DNA from: GM7GCV1 sp965221105
GTDB taxonomy: Bacteria > Pseudomonadota > Gammaproteobacteria > Pseudomonadales > GM7GCV1
DNA length: 64,000 nt
Reading direction: 5' to 3'
Assembly (NCBI GenBank): GCA_965221105.1
Contig: OZ244871.1
Coordinates: 2,418,001 to 2,482,000 of the forward strand
In this document: one piece after another, positions 17,701 to 26,981 of the stretch
Layout of the letters: every line of letters starts with the position of its first letter
How positions within the stretch are numbered: position 1 is the first letter of the stretch
The notes under the pieces: generated by a model
What the model saw: the letters and a program-made list of their open reading frames with translations, nothing else
What the model was told of the DNA's origin: nothing
The model's database searches: none
Made by a program: the position numbers and the translations under genes

Positions 17701-18351
17701 ATGTACATCGAATCCGTCCCCAACCGCACCTCCCCGCCCGCCATCCTCCTGCGCGAGTCCTACCGACGCAACGGCAAGGTCAAAAAACGCACCCTGGCCA
17801 ATCTCTCCAAGTGGCCCCCCGCCCTGATCGAGGGACTGCGCCTGCTGCTCAAGGGCGGCACCGCCGTGCCACGGCTCGACGAGGCCTTCGACATCCTGCG
17901 CTCCCTGCCCCACGGGCATGCCGCCGCCGTCCCGGGCACGCTCCGCGATCTGCGCCTGGACCGGCTCATCGGTCCGCGCTCACCCGAGCGCGACCGGGTG
18001 CTGGCCATGATCCTGGCCCGGGTCCTCGATCCGGGATCCACGCTGGCCACCGCCCGGGGACTGGCCGAGGCCACCGCCACCAGCAGCCTGGCTGACAGCC
18101 TGGAGCTGGGCACAGTGGATGAAGATGACCTGTACAGTGCCATGGACTGGCTGCTCCAACGCCAGGATCGTATCGAGCGGTCTCTGGCGAAGCGCCACCT
18201 GACCGACGGTGCCCTGGTGCTCTATGACCTGACCTCGGTGTATATGGAAGGCACCACCTGTCCCCTGGCCAGGCGCGGCTCCTCTCGGGATGGGACGCGC
18301 GGGACGCTGGAGAAGCTCGGTGAATTAAAGGAGTTGGCTAATTCTGGCTAA
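17701..18351 (+). mobile_element. IS1634-family (IS4 superfamily) transposase, 3'-truncated
   Basis: The product begins MYIESVPNRTSPPAILLRES, then KKRTLANLSKWP and GGTAVPRLDEAFDILRSLPHG, the usual start of IS1634-group transposases. The first catalytic Asp is in VLYDLTSVYMEG. Similarity ends near 18308, after RGSSRDGTRGTL; the remaining residues to the stop are unrelated. The two later catalytic residues and the right end are missing, so it cannot transpose. GC content is clearly higher than in the flanks. A second, differently deleted copy lies at 60367-60873. Confidence 0.85.
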
Positions 18352-18590
18352 TTAATTTCCATAAACCAGAGGCCTGTACCGCCGCCACCGCCTAAGCGCT
18401 AATATGTGCTAAACAAAGTGCATCGAAATCGTGCTACGGACTGGGCTCGCTGCGCTCACTTTTGCGTGCGGCTTTAGTGGGTGGGACTGTCTGTTTGCAA
18501 GGGCACCGGACTGGCTTGTGATGTAGTGGGTTGATGTCGAGCTTAAACAAATCACATGCTGGTGACAGAACAGACTTTTGAGTGCTGTAG

Positions 18591-19028
18591 CTAACCAAGG
18601 GTCTGATTCTTTCTGTCAAGTTGTGTTAAGAGATAACGTGATTCTGTGAGAAAGTCAGGAACACCATTTAAAACTTCTTGTGCATTCTGTTCATTATACG
18701 TGTGACTCGTGGCACCTCTGTTGCGGCGATACTCTCTCCAAACAACCAATTCAGCCTGCACCAATGACTGCGTGGATGCCTCACGGATCACGTCATTGAA
18801 AGACATCTCGTCAACCTCTCCAGGATTGGCAGCAGCACGTTCCAGGTGCCGCTTCATCATTTTGAAGGACAGCTCATAGGTAAATTTAAAAGCCTGAATG
18901 ACAGCCGCCCTCATATGTCGCTTGAGACGAGGAGCAGCCTCCATCAACTCTGAGTCATATATCTCAAGAGCTTCTTCCAGTTGTGAAATGGCTTGTTTCA
19001 ACGACGACAGGTCCAAAGGCAAAGACAT
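18591..19028 (-). CDS. HEPN-like nucleotidyltransferase substrate-binding protein (HI0074 type), orphan
   Basis: 145 residues, all helical in appearance. LKQAISQLEEALEIYD, AVIQAFKFTYELSFKMMKRHL and DVIREASTQSLV fit the HI0074/HepT-like family, which pairs with a small MNT nucleotidyltransferase; in studied pairs the HEPN protein is the toxin and the MNT enzyme neutralises it by AMP transfer. GGGGA lies just upstream of the ATG at 19028. No MNT gene is found on either side: 18352-18590 has no GSxxxxxSDxD motif, and DUF1971 starts on the other strand. It is therefore orphaned. Whether it is still active is not known. Confidence 0.8.
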   Translation of the reverse strand: MSLPLDLSSLKQAISQLEEALEIYDSELMEAAPRLKRHMRAAVIQAFKFTYELSFKMMKRHLERAAANPGEVDEMSFNDVIREASTQSLVQAELVVWREYRRNRGATSHTYNEQNAQEVLNGVPDFLTESRYLLTQLDRKNQTLG

Positions 19029-19246
19029 CTTTTATCCCCAATATATACACAAATTAAGTCGTTTCCCCAAAAGTTACTGACCCTGACTGGCTTCATTATC
19101 TGGTGATTCTTTGAGTTGTCGGTTGGTGCGCGCATTATACTTGCAACTGCATGAAGCCGAAGCGAATTGGAAATGGAGGAGCTGAAGAAAGAGCTCGGTC
19201 ACATATGATGGTGCATGAATACTCATTGGAAAGGAGGAGATAAACA

Positions 19247-19534
19247 GTGTTCACCCTTCCAGATACCGCACAGCCATATCGCACGATCGGTCCGTTCACC
19301 CAGGACTCCCTTCCGACCGGTTTGCTGCGCGAGCACAACACCAAAGACGGTGTGTGGGGATTGTTGGAGGTACTTGAAGGTGCAGTGAAGTACGTCATCA
19401 CGGAACCGGGCGAAGAGGCAGAACACCTGCTCTCCAGCGCACTGCCAGGAGTGATAGCGCCGCAACAGAAACATCATCTCATTCTCATCGGCGATGTTAC
19501 CTTTCAGATCAGGTTCCATCGTGTGCACAGCTGA
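19247..19534 (+). CDS. DUF1971 cupin-like protein
   Basis: 95 residues. PYRTIGPFTQDSLPTGLLRE, GVWGLLEVLEGAVKYVI and the C-terminal ...QKHHLILIGDVTFQIRFHR match DUF1971, also found fused to some TehB tellurite-resistance proteins; a single small beta barrel. The GTG start at 19247 is preceded by a near-perfect ribosome site (AAGGAGGAG). The truncated haemoglobin gene starts 8 bases after its stop, so the two form an operon. Members are often neighbours of nitrogen-oxide or oxygen-handling genes; its chemistry is not established. Confidence 0.85.
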   Translation: MFTLPDTAQPYRTIGPFTQDSLPTGLLREHNTKDGVWGLLEVLEGAVKYVITEPGEEAEHLLSSALPGVIAPQQKHHLILIGDVTFQIRFHRVHS

Positions 19535-19542
19535 CATCGAAA

Positions 19543-19986
19543 ATGAGCATTCAAGAACCGCATCCTCGATACGGCTTTCGGGACACGACTTTTCAGGCTG
19601 CCGGTGGTGAGGAGGGCATTCGCCAGTTGGTGGACTGCTTTTACGACCTGATGTCCAGTAAGCCCGAGTACCAAAAGATTTATGAGTGGCATCCAGATGT
19701 TGATGTCGCACGGGACAAGCTTGCCCGCTTCCTGTGCGGTTGGATGGGTGGTCCGCGCCGCTACCAGGAAAAATACGGGCCAATCAGTATTCCCAAAGTC
19801 CATGCCCATCTCCCGATTACGACCGCTGAGCGTGACATGTGGATCAACTGCATGTCTGAAGCGCTTAAGCAACAGGCGTACGCTCCTTCGCTCAAGCGCT
19901 ATCTCCTGGAACAGCTGTCGGTGCCGGCCGAGCATATACGCCGTGCCTGCGAACCGCCAGCCAGCTCCCTAAAGGAATTGTCATGA
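19543..19986 (+). CDS. Group II truncated haemoglobin
   Basis: 147 residues. GGEEGIRQLVDCFYDLM is the B/C helix region; LARFLCGWMGGPRRYQEKYG and HAHLPITTAERDMWINCM are the E-to-G region with the proximal His in HAHLPI. The WMGGP/Y-EKYG pattern marks group II (trHbO) globins, which bind O2 or NO and are linked to nitrosative or oxidative stress. It directly follows the DUF1971 gene. An antisense frame over it is a shadow. Confidence 0.92.
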   Translation: MSIQEPHPRYGFRDTTFQAAGGEEGIRQLVDCFYDLMSSKPEYQKIYEWHPDVDVARDKLARFLCGWMGGPRRYQEKYGPISIPKVHAHLPITTAERDMWINCMSEALKQQAYAPSLKRYLLEQLSVPAEHIRRACEPPASSLKELS

Positions 19987-20095
19987 GGACATTCATTGTG
20001 ATCTGGTGTTATGTATTGGCGCGTTTGTCGTGATGGACAACTCAGATGGGCACCGGGGTGCGTTTCCAGAACACTACCGAAACACCCTCACCAAT

Positions 20096-23000
20096 TCACT
20101 CAGCTCCGAATACAAGTTCAGGCACCACCACTTCCCAGTCATCGCAGTGTATTGAGTCGTGATACTCAGGCTCGGAAGCCTCACGGCTCCACCCTGCGAT
20201 GGCCAGCACGGAAGCAGACCGGCACCTGGTTCCCGGCGGCGGCTGGAAGCTCCCCGCGAGGCGCCCTACTAACGCCCCTGTCGTGTCCAGCAGTTCCCAG
20301 CGCCCCTGACCTGTGATCCGCGTATCGAGCGGATCACCCGGCGAAAGACCGGTGATTACGCCATGGAGCGGGTGGTGTGCCTTAAAGCGTCCCGCAAATC
20401 CAAGGTCCACATCCCGCAGGCCGGGCCGAACGTAGTGGTGTTCGAGCGACGCAGGGCCAGGTGGAAGTTCTACCGGATCGCGGTGTATCACGGAAGAATG
20501 GCCGACCAATTCGTGCGCGAACCCCTGGGATTCTTCGAACCGCGAGAGCATCAATGACTGGCGGGCGCGTGTCATGGCCACGTAATACAGCCTGCGCGGA
20601 GCATCCCGGTCTTCACCGCGTCCGACGCGGTTCCAGCCGCCGTCCAGAACGGCCACATGATCGAATTCCAACCCCTTGGCGCGATGCGCGGTCAGCAGCA
20701 GGAGTCTGCGTTGGCGACGGCGTATGTCCCGGCCCCACTCCGCCAGCCACTCAACGAAATGATCCACTGGCGTCTCTGTGCCACCAGTTTCCACAGCATG
20801 TTCCTCGATGGCCTGTCGCAGCAGGTCATGCCAGCGATCGACTGGTCGCGAACTCATCCATGCACGAAGAGCCGCGCCGTCGACGATCTGGGGTGTCCGA
20901 GCGCGCAGCCATGCAACAAATTGCCTGACCTCTCGAAGGTACCAGAAACCCGGGATGTCTTCGTCCCCCATCTGCGCCGGAACGTCATAGGTCTCGCAGA
21001 ATGCGCGCACCGGAGCCAGGTATTTCCATTCGCGTGCAATCACCGCACAGCGGGACCAGTCCCAACCGGGTGCAATCACCGCGAGCCGCTGCAGTTCCGC
21101 CATGATGACTCGTGCCTGATGAACCTCATCGAAACCCGCGGGGATGATCTGCACACGGCCCTGTGCAACCGGATCCAGCGCTTCCCACCCGCCGCCTGGC
21201 GGATCCTCTTTACGCGCCCGGTTGATGTGGATGGGGTGGTTCGCTTTCATCCGCTGCCGCGATCGCTCAATCACCCTGTTGGCCGCCGACACGATCTGGG
21301 CCGTGGATCGGTAGTTGGCAGTGAGATAGATGGGTTTGGGTCCGTATTCCGCCTCGAATCGGCGGATGAACTCTACTGAGGCGCCGTTGAATGCGTAGAT
21401 GTTCTGATCGTCATCCCCGACTGCGAACAGGGTGAGCTTGCCGTCTTCATCATCCAGCGTCCGGCCGGCAAGAGCCGAGATTAGTTCGTACTGATCTGCG
21501 GCGATGTCCTGGTATTCATCCACAAGTATCCAGCGGAAGCCCGCCAGTAGACGTTCGCGGCGCTCATCCGCCTCCTCGGGTGGCAGACCGTCTCCACGCA
21601 GCACGTCTACCGAACGGCGGAGCACTTCGCGAAACATGTCGTCGTCGGGACGTTCTGATCGTCCCGTGAAGCTGGCTCCGACCAGGCGCATCGCCAGGGC
21701 GTGGCAGGTGAGGACGGTCACATCCCGGGCATCGTTGCCGATCAATTCCTCAAGGCGGCGGCGGATATCGATCGCCGCGTGGCGGTTGTAGGCCAAAGCC
21801 AGGACGCTGCGAGCCTTCTCTCGTTTTACACGGATCAGATAGGCGATACGATGCACCAGCACCCGTGTTTTGCCCGAACCGGGGCCCGCGAGCACCAGTA
21901 CATTCCTCTGTTCCCGGTCGTCGGCGACGATGCGCCGCTGGATGGGGTTGTTCAGGCTTTCGACGATCTTGCGCCATGATGCGGGGGTGGTCTGGCGCCC
22001 GATTTCTGTGTCCCGCTCTGGGAGCCAGCGTGTGAGAAATGCCTCCTCATTCAGCGTGAAGTAATCCACGGCCAAGCGCAGTGCCTCGCTCATCGCGGTG
22101 CGGCCGCGCTCGGCAAACTCCGCCATGACATGGATTTGGAGGATTTGCCCCTTGTAATGAAGATCAAGTGGCTCGAAGTCCGTCTTCGCAAAGCCGCGCT
22201 TCTCTTGCTGATCCAGGTGGATGGTCATGGCGGGACGGAACACGGCGAGGCCTTTGTTCAAGCGAATGACCTCCATCTCGTGCAGCCAGAGCAGGGCGCG
22301 GTCCATCAGTTTGCCGGTATTCCGGACCCTGCTTTTCAATATCAGGTCGGATTCGACCGCCTCCAACAATTTGCCAAGCGTGGTTTCGGCCAGCAGGTCC
22401 GTTCCCCGGCTATTCTGTGGCAGGCAGTCGAGGAGGTGCTCCAACAGACGCCGGGCTGCTTCGCGCCGGATGCCCGCGGTCTCTTCCAGAGCCTCCCATT
22501 CGCGTTGCAGCCTTACCGATACAGTTTCCGGGTCACGTTTTCGCACCGACAGACTGCCGATTCCTCCGTTCTCTCCGCGTCCGTCATTCGCGATGCCGTG
22601 GACGATGCGCAACAGACGTTCCGGCAGCGGTTCGGGCACACCCTCTTCCCTCAGAACCTGAGCGGCGATGCGCAGATGCAGCGGCCACGCCTGCCCTTTC
22701 TCCATATCAGGCGCTTTCTCACGCATGTGCGCGACCAGCGCGGTTTCCATTTGTTCGGCTTCCTCCAGGCGCTTTAGGGAGTGGCGTTCCACGCCTGCGT
22801 GGACGAACGCGGTCAGAGTCGTGTCGTTGCTCGCTATGCCGATTCGCTCTAAGTCGTACGGTGCGCCTCGTACCTCCTCAGGACCCAGCCCCGATACGCC
22901 CATCAGCTCGTCGGTAGTGATACCCTGGTCTGAGGCAGCTTCGATGAGTGCTTCGGTGATGCGTAGCAATTGGCGGCGATAAGAGTCGAAAATATTCGCT

Positions 23001-25252
23001 CCTTCGAGCCGTTTTTTCGCTTCGTCGACCGAACTCACACGGAGCGATGAGGGAAATACCGAAACCGCGTTCTCCTCTCGAGTCACTAATTCCGATTCCT
23101 CCAGCCAGGATACAGCGGTGCGCACCCGCGTATCGTCTGTGGCTGAATCGCGCTCGAAAGCCGCGTCATCGTCTTCTCCGAGAATTTCACCCGTCGTGGC
23201 CACCACCTCGCCACGCAAGCGCTTCTTCCTGTCCAGCTTGCGCAGTGCCTTGAGAATGCCGTGGATCTCGGCTCTTGTAAGCCGCGAACGTGCCGACATT
23301 CCGAACTGATTCTCCACATCTTCCACCGTATACAGGAGAATGCACCGCGCCGCTGCCTGGTCACGCCCTGTGCGGCCTGCCTCCTGAAAATAGTTCTCAA
23401 GCGATCCCGGGATGTCGGCGTGGACGACCAGGCGAACATCGGACTTGTCTATCCCCATGCCGAAGGCGTTCGTCGCCGCTATGGCGCGCAGTTCGCCGTC
23501 GATGAAGCGGCGCTGCACCTCCTTCTTGGTCTCCGGCGACCGGCCTGCATGAAAATAGTCCGCCGCCATATCCTTCGAATTCAGGTATTCGGCGATGTCC
23601 TCGCTCCGTCGGCGCGTCGCACAGTAGATGATGGCCCCCCCGGACATCTCCGGTGGCAGGTGTGTCGTTATGAGCAGGTGGATGTGAGCGAATTTCTCGC
23701 CCTCCGCGGTCGGGATCACCTCGAACGTCAGGTTGGGTCGGTTTGCACCGCCGTCGAATACCGCCAACTCGATACCGAGGTCGTTTTGGAAATATCGCAC
23801 GATGTCGCTGACAACATCCGGCTTGGCAGTTGCGGTCAGGCACAGCACGGGCGGGGTTGCCCCGGGGCGTGATTTCTCCTTGATGAAGCGACCCACGTAG
23901 CGGTAGTCAGGTCGGAAATCGTGCCCCCAGTGTGAGAGACAATGCGCTTCGTCTATCACCCAGCTGCCGATCTCCCGCTGAGCGAGCGCTCGGCGCAGGG
24001 TGCGGGAGCGTAACTGCTCCGGCGCAATGAGAAGGATACCCGCGTCTCCCATTCGCACCCGATCCAGCGCATCCGTTCGTTCGGGCATCGAGAGAAGTCC
24101 GTTGATGGTCACGCAGCAACCGATCCCGAACTTTTCCAGTCCCGCCACCTGATCGGCCATCAGTGCGACCAGGGGCGAGATCACTACCGTGAGTGCGCCA
24201 GTTTTGTCGTAACGCGACAGCGCCGGAATCTGGTAGCAGAGTGACTTGCCGGTTCCCGTGGGCAGAACTCCCAGCACGTGTTTTCCGTTCATCGTCGCTT
24301 CAACGATGGACTGCTGCATCGGATGCCCGTTGTCGTCTCTTGGTTCGGACCGGAAACCATCGAAACCGAACCATCGCGTGAGCTCCTTGCGGGCGTCGTG
24401 GCGTTCCCTGCACCAGCAGCAGGCGGAATCGGTGCAGGCGGTGTCCCGAAGACGGCGCACCAGTTCTCCCGTTTCCGGGAACTGGTGGCGCACCCAGGGC
24501 GGAATGACCGAATTCCCGCCAGCCACAGAAAGCCACGCCAGCGCGTAGGCCATAGCCCAGCCGTATTTATCCGCATCCGCCAGGACCTTGTGACCGTATG
24601 TCGTGCAGGCAGTATCTTCCAGTCTCCGGCCTATCGCCGCGTGTGCCTCGGCTACTGTGGGACGATGCGAGCGACGAAGCGTGGAGAATAGATCGCTCAA
24701 GGCGCTGTCTGCGCCTTCAGGCTTCATGCTGGTGAGCCGGTGCCATGCTGTCAGCAGGTCAGCTGGCATCCTCCGCAGCGAGTCCACCTGATCGGCGTAG
24801 ACTTCCAGTGCGAGACGGGAATCGAGTTCAGGATCGTTGACCCTCCCGCGTTTGAGTCCGCCGTCCTGGTAGTGCTTGACCAGGTGGTGATAGGGATTGC
24901 TGGGAAAGGCGAGAGGACTGAGATGCAGTGTGTCCACTACTGGCATGTCCAATAGACGCAAGTCTGGTTTCGCAGCCCTGAGATGTGGGAGGTCGAAAGC
25001 AATCAGGTTATGGCCCAGAATAAACGACGCGCCCTCGGCAAGTTCATCGAGCTTCTCCAGGGCGGCTGTCATGCCGCCACCGGCATGCATCAGGCTCTCG
25101 CCGGTGTCCGCGCGCACCGCCCCCAAGGCGTGAATAACGTCATTCCTGCTGACCTCAAGATCGACCGAAAGGCAACGGGGCCGAAAAGGTTCGTCTTGTT
25201 TTGGCTCTGGTGCGCCGGTTTGGGCAGGTGGAGGAGAGTCGCCTGCTCTCAT
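20096..25252 (-). CDS. Giant exonuclease-RecQ-UvrD fusion helicase
   Basis: 1718 residues carrying three enzymes. Residues about 25-200 look like a DEDD (DnaQ-type) exonuclease: SVDLEVS, ILGHNLIAFDLPHL, and DSRLALEVYADQ. Residues about 300-750 are a RecQ helicase: Walker A GVLPTGTGKSLCYQIPAL near 333, DEAHCLSHWGHDFRPDYRY near 430, ATNAFGMGIDKSDVR and QEAGRTGRD. Residues about 1100-1650 are a UvrD-like superfamily I helicase: LAGPGSGKTRVLVHRIAYL near 1115, VDEYQDIAADQYEL near 1240, FAVGDDDQNIYAFNGA and LTAHRAKGLEFDHVAVLDG near 1515. All helicase motifs look intact. The RecQ zinc motif is not obvious. It diverges from an HNH endonuclease inside an accessory island, so a role in defence or element maintenance is an inference; DNA repair is the alternative. 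Confidence 0.9.
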   Translation of the reverse strand: MRAGDSPPPAQTGAPEPKQDEPFRPRCLSVDLEVSRNDVIHALGAVRADTGESLMHAGGGMTAALEKLDELAEGASFILGHNLIAFDLPHLRAAKPDLRLLDMPVVDTLHLSPLAFPSNPYHHLVKHYQDGGLKRGRVNDPELDSRLALEVYADQVDSLRRMPADLLTAWHRLTSMKPEGADSALSDLFSTLRRSHRPTVAEAHAAIGRRLEDTACTTYGHKVLADADKYGWAMAYALAWLSVAGGNSVIPPWVRHQFPETGELVRRLRDTACTDSACCWCRERHDARKELTRWFGFDGFRSEPRDDNGHPMQQSIVEATMNGKHVLGVLPTGTGKSLCYQIPALSRYDKTGALTVVISPLVALMADQVAGLEKFGIGCCVTINGLLSMPERTDALDRVRMGDAGILLIAPEQLRSRTLRRALAQREIGSWVIDEAHCLSHWGHDFRPDYRYVGRFIKEKSRPGATPPVLCLTATAKPDVVSDIVRYFQNDLGIELAVFDGGANRPNLTFEVIPTAEGEKFAHIHLLITTHLPPEMSGGAIIYCATRRRSEDIAEYLNSKDMAADYFHAGRSPETKKEVQRRFIDGELRAIAATNAFGMGIDKSDVRLVVHADIPGSLENYFQEAGRTGRDQAAARCILLYTVEDVENQFGMSARSRLTRAEIHGILKALRKLDRKKRLRGEVVATTGEILGEDDDAAFERDSATDDTRVRTAVSWLEESELVTREENAVSVFPSSLRVSSVDEAKKRLEGANIFDSYRRQLLRITEALIEAASDQGITTDELMGVSGLGPEEVRGAPYDLERIGIASNDTTLTAFVHAGVERHSLKRLEEAEQMETALVAHMREKAPDMEKGQAWPLHLRIAAQVLREEGVPEPLPERLLRIVHGIANDGRGENGGIGSLSVRKRDPETVSVRLQREWEALEETAGIRREAARRLLEHLLDCLPQNSRGTDLLAETTLGKLLEAVESDLILKSRVRNTGKLMDRALLWLHEMEVIRLNKGLAVFRPAMTIHLDQQEKRGFAKTDFEPLDLHYKGQILQIHVMAEFAERGRTAMSEALRLAVDYFTLNEEAFLTRWLPERDTEIGRQTTPASWRKIVESLNNPIQRRIVADDREQRNVLVLAGPGSGKTRVLVHRIAYLIRVKREKARSVLALAYNRHAAIDIRRRLEELIGNDARDVTVLTCHALAMRLVGASFTGRSERPDDDMFREVLRRSVDVLRGDGLPPEEADERRERLLAGFRWILVDEYQDIAADQYELISALAGRTLDDEDGKLTLFAVGDDDQNIYAFNGASVEFIRRFEAEYGPKPIYLTANYRSTAQIVSAANRVIERSRQRMKANHPIHINRARKEDPPGGGWEALDPVAQGRVQIIPAGFDEVHQARVIMAELQRLAVIAPGWDWSRCAVIAREWKYLAPVRAFCETYDVPAQMGDEDIPGFWYLREVRQFVAWLRARTPQIVDGAALRAWMSSRPVDRWHDLLRQAIEEHAVETGGTETPVDHFVEWLAEWGRDIRRRQRRLLLLTAHRAKGLEFDHVAVLDGGWNRVGRGEDRDAPRRLYYVAMTRARQSLMLSRFEESQGFAHELVGHSSVIHRDPVELPPGPASLEHHYVRPGLRDVDLGFAGRFKAHHPLHGVITGLSPGDPLDTRITGQGRWELLDTTGALVGRLAGSFQPPPGTRCRSASVLAIAGWSREASEPEYHDSIHCDDWEVVVPELVFGAE

Positions 25253-25620
25253 GGCGTATGAACCGGATATGACAGTCGCACGGTCATGTTGATCTGTGGT
25301 CTTGGCTTCATTGAGGTTGTCACGCGGGCTGAAGCTTGAAACGAGGTCACGCGTTCGAATGCAATCTGGGAAGAGGTTCGTCGGACGGCCGAATTGAAGG
25401 AGTATTAGGGTGCTGCCGGCTGCGGTCGTACCGATAGATGAGCCTTACGTCTCCGCCTGCTTTAAAAGCCTGTTCCTCGTGATGAAGTAGAGCATACCCC
25501 TCACAATCGTCCTCGCGCAACAAGAATCACCGGTTCCGCCCCAAGGGGAGAAGGGAGGTATACTGGGCACGGAGAAGCAGGTGGCGTACCGAGAATTGTT
25601 ATTGGGGGTAGGGAGCTATA
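25253..25620. other. Divergent intergenic region between helicase and HNH gene
   Basis: 368 bases with no gene. It must hold the promoters for both divergent genes. A GGGAG five bases before the GTG at 25621 is the ribosome site of the HNH gene. I see no palindrome strong enough to call an operator. Confidence 0.6.
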
Positions 25621-26586
25621 GTGGTTGGCGAAATCGACCGGGATACACAGATGCGTTTAGCGGCCTTCGCACGTATCCGCAGGCTGACCGAAGTGCACGG
25701 TCATTTGACTGCCCACGAGATAAGGCCGGGTTTCATGTTCGAGGGTGAACGAATCCCGCTCGTCAACCCTCAGCGGGGTATTTACAAACCGAGAAAGATG
25801 GACTACCTGCTCTCCATCACAACCGTGTTTCCGAGACCCGGTGCGCGCAGGTGGTACGACGATCAACTGCAGGTGCATGATCAAATCTTTAAGGGCGATG
25901 AGTCGGTCGAATACGCCTTCATGGGACAAGATCCCGAGGCGGCCGATAATCGATGGTTACGAGAGGCATATGAGAACCGGAAACCCGTCATTTATTTCCT
26001 CGGAATTGCACCGGGTCTATACCAGGCCATATTTCCTGTCTTCATATCCGGATGGGACGCCAATGCTCTCAAGGCGAGCGTTGCGTTCAGCCTGTCTGAA
26101 CAGGATGTGCTGGACCCACCGGGGAATGCCGTCGAACGCCGATATGCCTTGCGCAGTGTAAAACAACGTCTTCATCAGGCGTCCTTTCGTCAAGCCCTCA
26201 TAACGGCCTATCGCGGCCGCTGTGCCCTGTCTGGATTACCCGAACAGCGGCTGCTGGATGCGGCGCACATCATCTCTGACACGAACGAACAACTGGGGCA
26301 ACCTGTCGTTACCAATGGCCTGCCGTTGTCCAAGATCCACCATGCCGCCTTTGACGCGCATCTGATCGGCATCGATCCGGATTATCGGCTGCATGTATCG
26401 GAGAGGTTACTGGGCCAGAACGATGGCCCGATGCTCGAGGCGCTGAAGCAGTTGGATGGCGAATCCATCCACCTGCCACAGCGAGAGATTGATCGGCCGG
26501 ACCGCGACCGGCTTAAAATGCGTTTTGAGCTTTTCCAGGCGGCTGCAGACTCACAACAACCAAGTGAATCCGGGATGCCGTTGTAG
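25621..26586 (+). CDS. HNH endonuclease (HNH_2 type)
   Basis: 321 residues. The C-terminal third has the HNH core: YRGRCALSGLPEQRLLDAAHI (about 196-216; His of AAHI) followed by NGLPLSKIHHAAFDAHL (about 230-247), giving the ββα-metal nuclease pattern. The N-terminal 180 residues (RLTEVHGHLTAHEI, RKMDYLLSITTVFPRPGA, NRKPVIYFLGIAPG) form a conserved domain that probably recognises DNA; in related proteins such a domain is sometimes linked to modified-base recognition, which I cannot confirm here. The GTG start is supported by GGGAG. It is divergent from the giant helicase, and the same promoter region may coordinate them. Probably a restriction-type enzyme with no partner methylase in sight. 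Confidence 0.85.
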   Translation: MVGEIDRDTQMRLAAFARIRRLTEVHGHLTAHEIRPGFMFEGERIPLVNPQRGIYKPRKMDYLLSITTVFPRPGARRWYDDQLQVHDQIFKGDESVEYAFMGQDPEAADNRWLREAYENRKPVIYFLGIAPGLYQAIFPVFISGWDANALKASVAFSLSEQDVLDPPGNAVERRYALRSVKQRLHQASFRQALITAYRGRCALSGLPEQRLLDAAHIISDTNEQLGQPVVTNGLPLSKIHHAAFDAHLIGIDPDYRLHVSERLLGQNDGPMLEALKQLDGESIHLPQREIDRPDRDRLKMRFELFQAAADSQQPSESGMPL

Positions 26587-26740
26587 TCAGACTGTACTGG
26601 ATGTCCTGCAGTGGTTCCCGTGTCTTTGAAGGTGATTTAAGGGCAGGAATGACTGTTCACGTTCACCGGAATACGCATCTACGCAACCTATTCATGTTCT
26701 TCTGTCATTTTTTGGCTGCTTTGAGCCATCCTCGAAATAT

Positions 26741-26771
26741 GTAACGCAAATAGCGTTACTTATGCTATACT
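26741..26771 (+). promoter_or_regulatory. Perfect palindromic operator and -10 box before the RHH gene
   Basis: GTAACGC (26741-26747), a 5-base AAATA spacer and GCGTTAC (26753-26759) form a perfect inverted repeat. A TATACT at 26766-26771 is a good -10 box, so the repeat covers the -35 region. The ATG of the ribbon-helix-helix gene is at 26778. Autoregulation by that protein is inferred. Confidence 0.6.
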
Positions 26772-26777
26772 TCCTTA

Positions 26778-26981
26778 ATGATCAAAAAGTCATCCACGCT
26801 CAATCTGCGTGTTAAACCCGCTCTGAAGGAGGCTTTGAGAATTGCTTCCATTCAGGATCATCGCAGTATCGCCAACATGGTTGAAAAACTCATCATCGAC
26901 TATTGCGAGAGGGAAGGCATAACCATCCCTGAACAACAGCAGCTTTTCGAGGAGGACGAGAGTGGAAAGAAGAGTGCTTAA
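26778..26981 (+). CDS. Small ribbon-helix-helix DNA-binding protein
   Basis: 67 residues. SSTLNLRVKPALKEALRIAS gives the beta strand and first helix of a ribbon-helix-helix fold, and RSIANMVEKLIIDYC the second helix; the acidic tail has no assigned function. Such proteins act as dimeric repressors or antitoxins. A perfect palindrome overlaps its promoter 18 bases before the ATG. The next gene overlaps its end by 20 bases, so the two are translated together. No toxin is recognised. Confidence 0.75.
   Translation: MIKKSSTLNLRVKPALKEALRIASIQDHRSIANMVEKLIIDYCEREGITIPEQQQLFEEDESGKKSA

Noticed and set aside
18434..18590. Missing MNT gene for the orphan HEPN protein
   Set aside because: No GSxxxxxSDxD-type motif in any frame of this stretch.
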